NCBI GenBank assembly: GCA_016710595.1
Contig: JADJVM010000010.1
Span: forward strand, 186,001-250,000
Length of the DNA: 64,000 nt
Direction: 5' to 3'
DNA from: Niastella sp.
Lineage (GTDB): Bacteria > Bacteroidota > Bacteroidia > Chitinophagales > Chitinophagaceae
The notes under the pieces are model-generated. The model ran no database searches and was not told where the DNA came from. It saw only the letters and a list, made by a program, of their open reading frames with translations. Positions 1 through 8,700 of this stretch are shown here, piece after piece. Numbering within the stretch: the first letter of the stretch is position 1; every line of letters begins with the position of its first letter. The position numbers and the translations under genes were made by a program.

Positions 1-1198
1 TGTGGTAGCCAATCATGCAATCGGTTTCATTTCCCAACAGTTCCCATACAGGCAAGCGCCCCCCTTGCTGGTACATGGCCAAAAATGTTTTGATATAATC
101 CAGCGATCGTTTTTGATCAATAATTGTGTAAAGCGGATGGGCAGCACGGTATGTATCCCAAAGAGAAAAGACAGAATAATAATCAAAACCATCAGCAGTA
201 TGAATTTTATTATCCATACCCCGGTATTGATGATCTACATCCATATTAATGGTGGGTACAATCGCAGTATGATACAGCGAAGTATAAAAAATTGTTTTCT
301 TTTCTTCATCCGTTCCCTGCACATCTATCCTGGCTAATTCTTTATTCCAGATGGTAGTAGCTAAAGATTTAGTTGCCATAAAATCCCATCCTGGTAATTC
401 TGTTTCCAGGTTTTTCTTTGCACCTGTTACGCTTACAGGAGAAAGCGCCACTTTTGATTCAATTGTTTTTGTATCGCCGGTTTCAAAATAGAAATAAGCT
501 TTTATGTTTTTACCTGATATTGTTTCTCCAATAGATACCTGTGTGGGTTGATCGTTTTGCCAAACCCCAAATTTTAAAATGGGGTTTGAAAATTTAATTA
601 CAAAGAAAGTTTGCTGGTCTTGTGCCCAGGATTTACTTCTTCTAAAACCACTAAGCGTAACACTGTCTTCTAAAGTGAGTGAGGATTCTAATACTTCATC
701 CCGATGTTTTAAATCGAGCAGGATATAATTTTCATTTGCCTGGCTGAAAATGTATTGATGGTAACCTACACGGGGTGTAACGGTAAGGTTAGCCCTGATA
801 TCATGTTTATCCAATTTTACAGCATAAAAACCGGGTTGCGCAACTTCATTGTTATGGCTAAAAGAAGATCCATATTCTTTATTATTGGGTGAGGCAGTGC
901 CGCTCCCCGGCATCAATAAAATATCACAAAGGTCTGGCACGCCCGTTCCGCTTAAATGAGTATGCGTAAAACCATAAATAAAATGATCATCATAATGGTA
1001 GCCGCCACAGCCATCCCAACCTTCCAGCCTGGTATCGGGGCTAAGCTGTACCATTCCATGTGGCATTACGGCGCCCGGGTATGTATGGCCATGGCCGCCT
1101 GTACCAATAAAGGGATTTACATATTTTACATAGTTCTGCTGGGAATATGCAAAACCAAATGTGGTGATCGCAAATGCGGTAAATACAATTTTTTTCAT
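1..1198 (-). CDS. GH92 alpha-mannosidase, N-terminal part (runs off left edge)
   Basis: About 399 codons are present from an ATG at 1198; the rest lies beyond position 1, so no stop is seen. A signal peptide ending near AYSQQ opens the protein, followed directly by VNPFIGTGGHGHTYPGAVMP, the usual GH92 opening. FTHTHLSGTG and, near the left edge, LPVWELLGNETDCMIGYH are also family hallmarks (part of the active site in known members). GH92 enzymes are calcium-dependent exo-alpha-mannosidases acting on N-glycans or mannans, exported to the periplasm or cell surface. Full members are about 750 residues, so roughly half is here. The gene lies downstream of ssb on the same strand, but a terminator-like hairpin separates them. 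Family identity is firm; linkage specificity (alpha-1,2, 1,3 or 1,6) cannot be read from the sequence. Confidence 0.9.
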   Translation of the reverse strand, partial: MKKIVFTAFAITTFGFAYSQQNYVKYVNPFIGTGGHGHTYPGAVMPHGMVQLSPDTRLEGWDGCGGYHYDDHFIYGFTHTHLSGTGVPDLCDILLMPGSGTASPNNKEYGSSFSHNNEVAQPGFYAVKLDKHDIRANLTVTPRVGYHQYIFSQANENYILLDLKHRDEVLESSLTLEDSVTLSGFRRSKSWAQDQQTFFVIKFSNPILKFGVWQNDQPTQVSIGETISGKNIKAYFYFETGDTKTIESKVALSPVSVTGAKKNLETELPGWDFMATKSLATTIWNKELARIDVQGTDEEKKTIFYTSLYHTAIVPTINMDVDHQYRGMDNKIHTADGFDYYSVFSLWDTYRAAHPLYTIIDQKRSLDYIKTFLAMYQQGGRLPVWELLGNETDCMIGYH

Positions 1199-1253
1199 TT
1201 TCTATATTGTATTGCTAAGTTAACATTTATTGATCCGGGGTAAAGTAATGAGT

Positions 1254-1280
1254 AAAAAAAAAGCACCATTTAAGTGCTTT
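1254..1280 (-). terminator. Intrinsic terminator downstream of ssb
   Basis: On the minus strand a perfect 7-bp stem (AAAGCAC/GTGCTTT, 7-nt loop) is followed by about ten T residues. It lies just after the ssb stop and before the GH92 start, so it probably ends the ssb transcript. Confidence 0.75.
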
Positions 1281-1293
1281 ATTAATTTATTCT

Positions 1294-1731
1294 TTAAAAT
1301 GGCAGATCATCGTCGGGCGCCGATTCGGTATTTGCTGTTTCGGGTTGTGTACGTGCAACCGGTGCAGAAGTACTACCTGCATGGGTTACATTCCCCTGGT
1401 TGCTACCAGCATTGTCGTTGCCACCCAATAATTGTATGTTTTGCACCCGCATACGAAGGGTAGCAGCTACCTGTCCATCTTTATTGGTATATGCATCGGC
1501 TTCAGGGGTACCTTCGGCATACACCGTTTTTCCTTTGGTAAGGTATTGGGCAATAGCAGTACGGTCAGTCCAGTAAGCGCAGTTAACCCAAATGGTACGC
1601 TCTTTTAAAACACCCTGCGAATCTTTAAATTTTTCGCTATGTGCTACATTAAAATTGATAACGGTCTTACCGCTAATATCTTTTTGAATGCAGTCGGCAC
1701 CAAGGTTTCCGATTACTTGTAACTTAATCAT
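1294..1731 (-). CDS. ssb: Single-stranded DNA-binding protein
   Basis: 145 residues, the usual size for bacterial SSB. The N-terminal OB fold (about residues 1-105) starts MIKLQVIGNLGADC, followed by a Gly/Asn/Ser/Thr-rich linker and the acidic tip DDDLPF, the conserved tail that recruits repair and replication partners. SSB coats single-stranded DNA during replication, recombination and repair as a tetramer in the cytoplasm. It lies 75 bp downstream of an S24-type repressor gene on the same strand, so the two may be co-transcribed. An intrinsic terminator follows. The many Gln, Asn and Thr in the linker are normal for Bacteroidota SSBs. Some Bacteroidota carry more than one ssb, so this could be a paralogue rather than the essential copy. 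Confidence 0.93.
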   Translation of the reverse strand: MIKLQVIGNLGADCIQKDISGKTVINFNVAHSEKFKDSQGVLKERTIWVNCAYWTDRTAIAQYLTKGKTVYAEGTPEADAYTNKDGQVAATLRMRVQNIQLLGGNDNAGSNQGNVTHAGSTSAPVARTQPETANTESAPDDDLPF

Positions 1732-1806
1732 AATTGTAATTTTTAAATGTTATAAATCGATGTATCTGTTTGCTAAAATTATGGAATAAAGTTTTTGGAA
1801 TAATCT

Positions 1807-2559
1807 TTAATTCATTTTCTTTTTTAATGTAGTAACCTGGTTGTGTAAATTATTTACGAGGCTGGCCAAGCTATTTACATCCCAGCGTTGCTGGGTGGAT
1901 ACTTTACCAATTACCACCTGTGCCTGCCAAAGCTCTACAATGTCTTCGGTATTTATTTGATAGGGTTGGTAGCTGGGATTATCGCTCACCAGGCTAACTT
2001 TAGATTTGGAACGATTATTCTTTACGATGCGTTTATATACAATACCTTCATTACGGCTTACAACAATATAAGCCATATCATTTTTCACTTCATCAATACC
2101 ATTTATTTTTTCACCAACAATTACGCTACCGCTAGGGGTTGGCAACATACTATCACCCACAATTTCAAATGCACGGTACTGGCCCCCGCTTAACATGGGT
2201 AAGGTGAAAGTATTGAGTTCATCAATAAATTCACTATCTGCATAACTGGTTAAATAACCTGCTGCAGCTTTTACAGGCACAAAGTGGATGAGGTTCCTAT
2301 CGGCAGTAGCCATCTTTTGTTGCCTGCGTTTTTGCAGGTAACTGCCTCCCTGGTTATTTAAATCTTTTAATAATAGCTCATCCAGCGTAAGCTTAAACAT
2401 ATCGGCTATTATTTCAAGCACATCTAATCGGGGGTCTGCTCTTTCTTCTTCATAGGCGCCTACTAACGATCTTTTGATGCCTATTTTTTGTGCAAACTCT
2501 TCTTGTGTCCATCCACGCAATTTGCGCAGGTATTTTAAATTTAAACCAGCTTGTGACAT
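1807..2559 (-). CDS. XRE-family repressor with LexA-like S24 self-cleavage domain
   Basis: 250 residues from the ATG at 2559. An XRE helix-turn-helix (about 5-62; GWTQEEFAQKIGIKRSLVGAYE) is joined to an S24/LexA-like domain (about 92-220). The autoproteolysis features are visible: Ala100-Gly101 in KAAAGY as scissile bond, Ser137 in GDSM and Lys176 in VYKRI, at spacings close to those of E. coli LexA. A short coiled-coil-like tail (LASLVNNLHNQVTTLKKK) ends the protein. In the family, RecA-stimulated cleavage inactivates the repressor after DNA damage; whether that happens here is inference. A GTG start at 2580 is possible, but that extension would cover a perfect palindrome that looks like an operator, so the ATG is preferred. 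ssb follows on the same strand. Confidence 0.88.
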   Translation of the reverse strand: MSQAGLNLKYLRKLRGWTQEEFAQKIGIKRSLVGAYEEERADPRLDVLEIIADMFKLTLDELLLKDLNNQGGSYLQKRRQQKMATADRNLIHFVPVKAAAGYLTSYADSEFIDELNTFTLPMLSGGQYRAFEIVGDSMLPTPSGSVIVGEKINGIDEVKNDMAYIVVSRNEGIVYKRIVKNNRSKSKVSLVSDNPSYQPYQINTEDIVELWQAQVVIGKVSTQQRWDVNSLASLVNNLHNQVTTLKKKMN

Positions 2560-2563
2560 AACG

Positions 2564-2578
2564 GCTAATTTGATTAGC
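2564..2578. promoter_or_regulatory. Candidate operator palindrome O1 of the S24 repressor
   Basis: A perfect inverted repeat, GCTAAT-TTG-ATTAGC, lies 4 bp upstream of the repressor ATG and spans the expected transcription start. Its CTAAT/ATTAG half-site recurs in the next palindrome upstream, which suggests autoregulation. The palindrome is visible; the binding protein is inferred. Confidence 0.55.
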
Positions 2579-2579
2579 A

Positions 2580-2609
2580 CAAATATACTAATAAATTTAG
2601 TTTAACAAA
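2580..2609 (-). promoter_or_regulatory. Bacteroidota-type promoter of the S24 repressor gene
   Basis: On the minus strand TTTG (2609-2606), an 18-bp spacer and TATATTTG (2587-2580) match the known Bacteroidota promoter form TTTG-N19-TAnnTTTG closely. The -7 box sits between two palindromes, so a bound repressor would block it. Confidence 0.6.
2587..2601. promoter_or_regulatory. Candidate operator palindrome O2 of the S24 repressor
   Basis: ACTAA-N5-TTAGT, a perfect 5-bp inverted repeat, lies in the spacer of the predicted promoter and shares the CTAA/TTAG core with the palindrome at 2564-2578. Both sites flank the -7 box. Confidence 0.5.
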
Positions 2610-2760
2610 AAATATTTTTTTATTACCTATTATTTTAATTTTAAATCTTTAGTAAGAATTGAAAATAAATAGCAACACCTACATTTAATAACCATGTAAT
2701 TTATGATATTCAATTATTTTGTTGTGTTTATTCAGGGCATTTACAATATCGCAGATCACT

Positions 2761-2768
2761 TATCTTTG
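2761..2768 (+). promoter_or_regulatory. Candidate -7 box upstream of the 4-TM protein
   Basis: TATCTTTG fits TAnnTTTG and lies 21 bp before the ATG at 2790. No clear TTTG -33 box is present at the expected distance. Confidence 0.35.
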
Positions 2769-2789
2769 CTTCAAATTAAAATGTAGCGT

Positions 2790-3251
2790 ATGCAATTAGT
2801 TTTAGATTTACATAATTTATTGCGTTGGGCAATTTTATTGTTTGGTGTATGGACTGTGATAAATGGATTGACCGGGGTATTGAGTAAGCGCATTTTTACG
2901 CCTAAGGATAGCCGGATAAATTTATTATTTATGATTGGTTGTGATTTACAATTATTATTAGGCCTCATCCTTTATTTTTCAAACGGTTGGTGGGATAAAA
3001 TGAAAGGTGGAATGGGAGAAGTGATGAAAAACAGTTATGACCGCTTTTTTACTGTAGAACATTCCTTAATGATGATTATTGCCTGGGTATTGGTACATAT
3101 TGGCAGGAGCGCTGTAAACCGTGCAGGAACTGATGCAGCCAAACATAAAAAAATGCTACTGTTTGCCGGCCTTGCACTGTTAATAATTTTAGCCGCCATA
3201 CCCTGGCCGTTCCGTACCGAAATAGCCCGTCCCTGGTTCAGGGGTTTTTAA
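2790..3251 (+). CDS. Four-helix integral membrane protein (cytochrome b-like annotation in relatives)
   Basis: 153 residues with four predicted transmembrane helices (about 5-28, 43-63, 90-109, 122-142). The family is common in Bacteroidota and is often called hypothetical or cytochrome B. Histidines sit at or near helix ends in LHNLLRW (His8), VEHSLMM and VLVHIGRS, which would allow heme binding, but no proven cytochrome motif is visible. The ending IPWPFR is typical of this family. surE begins 18 bp downstream, so the two may share a transcript. Function is not established; the heme idea is inference. Confidence 0.7.
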   Translation: MQLVLDLHNLLRWAILLFGVWTVINGLTGVLSKRIFTPKDSRINLLFMIGCDLQLLLGLILYFSNGWWDKMKGGMGEVMKNSYDRFFTVEHSLMMIIAWVLVHIGRSAVNRAGTDAAKHKKMLLFAGLALLIILAAIPWPFRTEIARPWFRGF

Positions 3252-3269
3252 GATTCAACTAAATATAAT

Positions 3270-4049
3270 ATGGCAAAAAAAAAAGAGAAACCCGTTATCT
3301 TAATAACTAACGATGACGATATTACCAGCAAAGGAATAAGAAGTATGCTGGAAGCAGTGAGTGATATTGCAAAAGTGGTGATTGTGGCACCCGATAAACC
3401 ACAAAGCGGGATGGGCCATGCCATTACCATTGGCTCGCCTTTACGTATGAACCAGGTAAATTTATTTGGTGATGTGGAAGCCTGGCAAACAAATGGTACA
3501 CCCGTTGACTGTGTGAAACTGGCAGTAGATAAAATCCTAAAACGTAAACCCGATCTCTGCCTGAGTGGGATTAACCACGGGGCCAATCATTCTATAAATG
3601 TATTATACAGCGGTACCATGTCTGCTGCCATGGAAGCTGCTATTGAAGGTATTCCGAGTATCGGCTTTTCTTTATTAGACTATAGCTATGATGCTGATTT
3701 TACGGTAGCCAAACAGGTAGTGCATAAGATTGTAAGCGCCGTTTTGGGAAAACAAATTCAAAAACATTTATTACTCAATGTAAATATTCCTAAATGTACC
3801 CCCGAAGAATTAAAAGGTATCCGTATTTGCCGGCAAGCTTATGCGAAGTATGATGAGGATTTCCTGGAACGAATAGACCCGCATCATAAAAAATATTTTT
3901 GGCTTACCGGTGAATTTAAAAATTTTGATAAAGGAAGGGATACAGATGTGTGGGCGCTTGATCATAAATATGTAAGTGTGGTGCCGGTTCAATTTGATCT
4001 TACCGATTATACCTTAAAAAAGAAACTGGAAAAATCAAAATTATTCTAA
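3270..4049 (+). CDS. surE: 5'/3'-nucleotidase SurE
   Basis: 259 residues, the usual SurE length. The metal-binding start ILITNDDDITSKGIRSM carries the family Asp-Asp pair, followed by VVIVAPDKPQSGMGHAIT, TNGTPVDCVKLA and LCLSGINHGANHSINVLYSG, all conserved SurE blocks around the divalent-metal active site. SurE dephosphorylates nucleoside monophosphates (and short polyphosphate in some species) in the cytoplasm and is linked to stress survival. Its stop codon overlaps the start of the next small membrane-protein gene by one base (TAATG), showing translational coupling. An intrinsic terminator follows that gene. Confidence 0.93.
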   Translation: MAKKKEKPVILITNDDDITSKGIRSMLEAVSDIAKVVIVAPDKPQSGMGHAITIGSPLRMNQVNLFGDVEAWQTNGTPVDCVKLAVDKILKRKPDLCLSGINHGANHSINVLYSGTMSAAMEAAIEGIPSIGFSLLDYSYDADFTVAKQVVHKIVSAVLGKQIQKHLLLNVNIPKCTPEELKGIRICRQAYAKYDEDFLERIDPHHKKYFWLTGEFKNFDKGRDTDVWALDHKYVSVVPVQFDLTDYTLKKKLEKSKLF

Positions 4050-4345
4050 TGAAAAAAGATAGTATCGGCCTGGGATTGTTATTGGGCGCTGTAGCACCTA
4101 TTATTGGATTGTTTCTATTTAAAGCCTATAAGTTTGGCATATTCAGTTATAAGGAATTCTTTCAATTCCTGGTGGTAGAGCCAGGCTTTAGAACACTCTC
4201 TGTTGCCCTCTCTTTATCCCTGCTCTTAAATGCATTGATATTTACTGTTTTTATAAATGCACATAAAGATAATACGGCAAAAGGGATATTTATTTTTACC
4301 GCTATTTATGGCCTGGTAATCTTGCTCATTAAAACATTTTACTAA
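4049..4345 (+). CDS. Small three-helix membrane protein coupled to surE
   Basis: 98 residues with three predicted transmembrane helices (about 8-25, 48-70, 78-96). I do not recognise a named family. Its start overlaps the surE stop by one base, so it is translated from the same message. Similar small membrane proteins follow surE in related Bacteroidota as far as I recall. A strong hairpin with a T-tract lies about 135 bp downstream. No catalytic or binding motif is visible. Confidence 0.75.
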   Translation: MKKDSIGLGLLLGAVAPIIGLFLFKAYKFGIFSYKEFFQFLVVEPGFRTLSVALSLSLLLNALIFTVFINAHKDNTAKGIFIFTAIYGLVILLIKTFY

Positions 4346-4479
4346 GTTTGATTTAACTAAATCATAGAAATTAATTAGCGATACGTTAACACGTATTGTT
4401 CTGTAAAAATGAGAGATTTGTATTGTTGATTTAAACAAGTAATTCAAGAATTTCTCATAAGCAGTTAGTTTTGGTAAAC

Positions 4480-4512
4480 GAAGCCCTTAGTCTTAAGGGC
4501 TTCTTCTTTTTT
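4480..4512 (+). terminator. Intrinsic terminator of the surE transcript
   Basis: A perfect 10-bp stem (GAAGCCCTTA/TAAGGGCTTC) with a 4-nt loop (GTCT) is followed by TTCTTTTTT. It is placed to end the surE operon before the methyltransferase gene at 4558. The 135 bp between 4345 and the stem hold no recognisable gene. Confidence 0.8.
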
Positions 4513-4545
4513 AAGCACTATCCATTTTTTTTAAATTAGTTCTTA

Positions 4546-4553
4546 TAAGTTTG
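4546..4553 (+). promoter_or_regulatory. Candidate -7 box very close to the methyltransferase start
   Basis: TAAGTTTG fits TAnnTTTG and ends 4 bp before the GTG start at 4558. If used, the message would be leaderless or nearly so. There is no clear -33 box. Confidence 0.35.
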
Positions 4554-4557
4554 CAAA

Positions 4558-5724
4558 GTGCAATTATTCTCAGGTACATCAAATATCATTATTACATGCA
4601 GTAACCGGTTATCTGCTTATTTACTTATGGAAGTAGAAGCGCTGGGTTTTAAACCCGCCCGAGTCTTTAAAACGGGGGTAGCTTTAAACGGTTCTTTAAG
4701 CGATTGTATTTGGCTGAACCTAAACCTGCGTTGTGCAAGCCAGGTACTCTTTTCACTCGAATTGTTTAAAGCTGGTAATGCAACTCAATTGTATGATCAT
4801 TTACTTATCTATCCCTGGGAGAACATAATCCCATTGGGTGGTTATTTTTCTATAAGTAGCAATGTGAACAATGAAACCATTACCAATAATCTTTTTGCCA
4901 ATGTAAAAGTAAAAGATGCCATTGCAGATCGTTTCCGTAATAAAGGATTTGAACGGCCCGATTCTGGCCCGGAGTTGAATGGTGTAGTTATTCATTTATA
5001 TTGGATGGGAGATGAGGCCGAAATATTTTTAGATACTTCGGGTGAAACACTTTCAAAACACGGTTACCGAAAAATTCCGGGTAAAGCGCCCATGCTGGAA
5101 TCGCTGGCTGCGGCTACTTTACTGGCTGGTAAATGGGACCGTAATAGCCCATTTATAAACCCCATGTGCGGTTCGGGTACACTCGCCATAGAAGCAGCCT
5201 TGCTGGCTACCCGCAGGGTGCCGGGTTTGTTGCGTAGCAATTATTCATTTATGCATGTATGCGGCTACGATGAACAAATCTATAATGAACTGTATAAAAA
5301 AATAGAGCAACAAGTTACCGGGTTGCCGGGTACGGTAAAAATACTGGCAACCGATATTAGTACCGATGCCATTTCTATTTCAAAAATTAATGCCGGTATT
5401 GCGGGGGTAGAACAATATATTCAATTTGAAGAATGTGATTTTGAAGATACGGATTTGCCACCCGGAGAAGAAGGTGTTGTGTATTTTAACCCGGAATATG
5501 GCGACCGGCTGGGTGAAGAAGTGGTGTTACAAGCAACCTACAAAAGAATGGGCGATTTTTTAAAACAAAAATGTAAAGGCTACCTGGGATATATCTTTAC
5601 CGGTAACCTGGAACTTGCTAAAAAGATCGGCTTAAAACCAAAGCGGCGAATTGAATTTTTTAATGGTAAAATTGATTGCCGGTTATTGGAGTATGAATTA
5701 TATTCCGGTAGCAGGGAAAAATAA
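4558..5724 (+). CDS. THUMP-domain class I RNA methyltransferase (RlmL N-terminal type)
   Basis: 388 residues from a GTG; an in-frame TAA at 4546 leaves no earlier start, and the family N-terminus (here ITCSNRLSAYLLMEVEALGF) requires it. The N-terminal THUMP region (about 45-155) precedes a Rossmann methyltransferase domain with NPMCGSGTLAIEAAL (SAM-binding) and FNPEYGDRLGE (motif IV). RlmL/YcbY relatives make N2-methylguanosine in 23S rRNA, position 2445 in E. coli. Motif IV normally reads NPPY; here it is NPEY. The product is cytoplasmic. A TamB-like gene converges from the other side. The family is well supported; the exact RNA position is not. Confidence 0.88.
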   Translation: MQLFSGTSNIIITCSNRLSAYLLMEVEALGFKPARVFKTGVALNGSLSDCIWLNLNLRCASQVLFSLELFKAGNATQLYDHLLIYPWENIIPLGGYFSISSNVNNETITNNLFANVKVKDAIADRFRNKGFERPDSGPELNGVVIHLYWMGDEAEIFLDTSGETLSKHGYRKIPGKAPMLESLAAATLLAGKWDRNSPFINPMCGSGTLAIEAALLATRRVPGLLRSNYSFMHVCGYDEQIYNELYKKIEQQVTGLPGTVKILATDISTDAISISKINAGIAGVEQYIQFEECDFEDTDLPPGEEGVVYFNPEYGDRLGEEVVLQATYKRMGDFLKQKCKGYLGYIFTGNLELAKKIGLKPKRRIEFFNGKIDCRLLEYELYSGSREK

Positions 5725-5766
5725 TTAAAAGATATTTTAAGCTATTAAATTACGAAAGTATTTTCT

Positions 5767-8700
5767 TTACTCCTGCAATTGCAAACTATCCTGTTGATTT
5801 TTTTTATCTTTTATTTCCTGTAATTTTTTCTTTCCTTTAAATAAGTCAGAAAGCTTGTCTGCATCTTTTCGGTAACTAAGCTGCACCCCCCAACGGTTTC
5901 GCTGGCCGGTTGTAAAATCGGTGCTGGTACGGTTAAAGCCTACCAGCCGTAAAGACCCATCAGTTCTCAGTAACCATTCCATACTTATGTCTGGTGTAAA
6001 TAACCCACGCCGGTTTAAAAAATAAGGATTGTTATAATCTAAATTTCCACCCAGGTACACAATGAATTTTTTGCCGGGCATCAGTTTTAAACCGCCCCTT
6101 ACATTTGCCTGCAGCTGGTTATTTGGGTATCGGGGATCGTAATTGGGATTGATATCAATATAAGAACTCACTACGCCATTGGTGGCTTTTTCTAACTCTC
6201 TGTTAAATGTATTGGTAAGCCACCCGCTAAGTATGGAGCCAATGGTGTTGGTAGCAAGGCCAATGGTGTTTTGCTGCGAAAAAAAGTTTTGTTCGTCAGA
6301 AATAAATGTATTGAATAAGAGCAGGCTTGCTACTTGCTTGTTCATTGTGTTCTCATCATTCTGAAAATCTGCCAGTCTTTTAGTAACAATATAATCTTTG
6401 CGTAAAGGGCTTCTTTCCGGCAGTTCAAATTCAAATGTTACCAAAGGCTTTTTTAAACTTCCGGATAAATGAGAAAGGATAATGATATCATCTTTTAAGC
6501 GTAAGCTACTGCCGGAAGAAAGGTTACTCATGTCAACATTCTTAGCGAGATATTCTGCATCCATATCAATAATGGCTAAGTAAGGGTCACCATTCCAGGT
6601 AATGGTACCGCTTTTTAATGTAAATGGCCTTTTAAAAAAAGTCTGAAAATTAAATGTGTATTCACCTTTACTTATTTCATACTGGCCTCTTATACTTAAT
6701 GCTTCCCGGGTGCCTACCCGTATGTTTAACCTGCCATTGCCTTCTCCTTTTATTACATCTCCGGTTTCCTCATCTAATATTACATCTATCTTGCAACTGG
6801 GATTGGCTACAATATTCATGTTTACGGTAATGTTGGCTGCCTGCGTAATATTTTTTACGCTTTGCATTTCAGTACCAAATTTTACGAAATCAATATAATC
6901 AACGGCATTGCTTTCTTTGCTTTCGCCTGTTGGTAAATATATATGGCTACTGTCGAATATACCGGGTTGCCCGGAAATATTCATACGGATATCAGATACC
7001 GGCCCATCAATTGTCATAAGCGCACTCCCGATTACTTTTCCATAAAACTGGCTATTATCTTTTTTTGTAGTGTTGAGTAAAAGCATGTGTTGAGATTCTA
7101 CCCGGATATTTTCAAATTCAAAATTTTTGAAAAAACGGTGATGGAGTTTGCCACTTACTGTTCCTTCATTGCCCAGTGTATCTTTAATGGTCGTTAACCC
7201 AAGGTCTATTACATCATCCCCAAAATTGATTGATTGGTTATTGAGCAGGTAAGTTACCTGGGTATAGGCTACTTTTAGCCTTCCATCTTTTATTTTTGAT
7301 AACCCGGTGATGTATTGGTTTCCATTGTTACTGTATATCCTGATATTCCCGGTTGCTGTTCCGCTCAATTCACTAAATATAGAATTCATATATGGTGCTA
7401 ATATCCCCAGGTTGAATTTTTCGGCATCAAAATTCATATCAACCTTTTTGCCCGTGGTATCTTTATAATTAAAATATCCCTGCAGTTTAAATTTATTGGC
7501 TTCATCATTGGCATCTGCAACAAAATTTATTAATCCATTATTGGTATTTACAATGGCATCAATATCGGTATGGCCAATATATTCCCCATCCAGGCTCAGG
7601 CTATCTGCCAGCCCTTTAAATTTAATGATGGGTGTTCCGGTAATATCACTGATGATTCCCTTGCCATTTAAAATTCCTTTTAAAGCAGGCCGTACAATTA
7701 CAAAAGGTGCAAAATCATCAATGTTGATGTTTCTTAAGTTTGCTACAAGATGGGTTTCATCTGTAAGTTCATCCATTTCTGTTGAGAGTGCGATCTCCTG
7801 GTCATCATGAATAAATTTTACTTCGCTGGCATCTAAATATTTTTTTCTTAACGTAAGTTCACCGTCCTTTTCGAGGTTCCATTTTTTATTGTTTATTACA
7901 AAGGAAGAAGGGGAGAAGTGAAGCCTCACGCCATCACTCATTGTGTAAACGGTAGCATTTAATTCGGCGTTGTTTAATGTTTTACTTGCACGGGTAAGCA
8001 CTTGTACAGATGATACATCATGATGTGCGGCTAATGTAATTTTAGAATTTGGAAAATAAAGGCTGTCATTCAGTTTGAACTGGTCTATCAATACATCAGC
8101 AAACAAGGTATCGTGGTTACCTTTCCCATTTAGCAGGGTATTGGTAAACAGCCTGCCATCATATCCAAACTGGGGTACCTGCGCCCTGATACTAAGTTCG
8201 TTGGTTTCAGATTTTAAACTGCCTTCAATGAGCGCATTATTAAAGCCCGTAAGTTTTTTAGAGAAGAGTGGCGTATAGCTATCGAACTGGTATGTTTGTA
8301 CATGAAAACTAAAATCCTGGTTACTTAAATTGTTTTTAGGTTCTTTAAAATAAGAAGGGTAATAATTATATAAAAAGTGCTGGAATGCATTGGGCAGTTC
8401 CATAATCTTAAAGTTTCCTGAAATATTGGCTTCTATTTCATTTGAACGTAAACGCAATTGTTTTTGACCATCCTCTATGGTGGAGGTGAGTGACAGGGAA
8501 TCGAAACGCATCTGATTGCTGTCTATCATGAGTGAAGCCTGGCTAATGCGGGCATTGCCGAGAAAATTATCAATATTATTCCCTGTAAAATTCAAGCTTA
8601 GCAAACCGGATAATGAAATATTATCTTTCATTAAACCAAGGTTCTTAAAATTGATATGTGTTACGTTGGCATTGGCTTGTATAACGGCTTCTTTTTGTGA

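Noticed and set aside
4346..4479. Possible small RNA or tRNA upstream of the 4480 hairpin
   Set aside because: No cloverleaf or conserved RNA pattern could be seen; only the terminator is supported.
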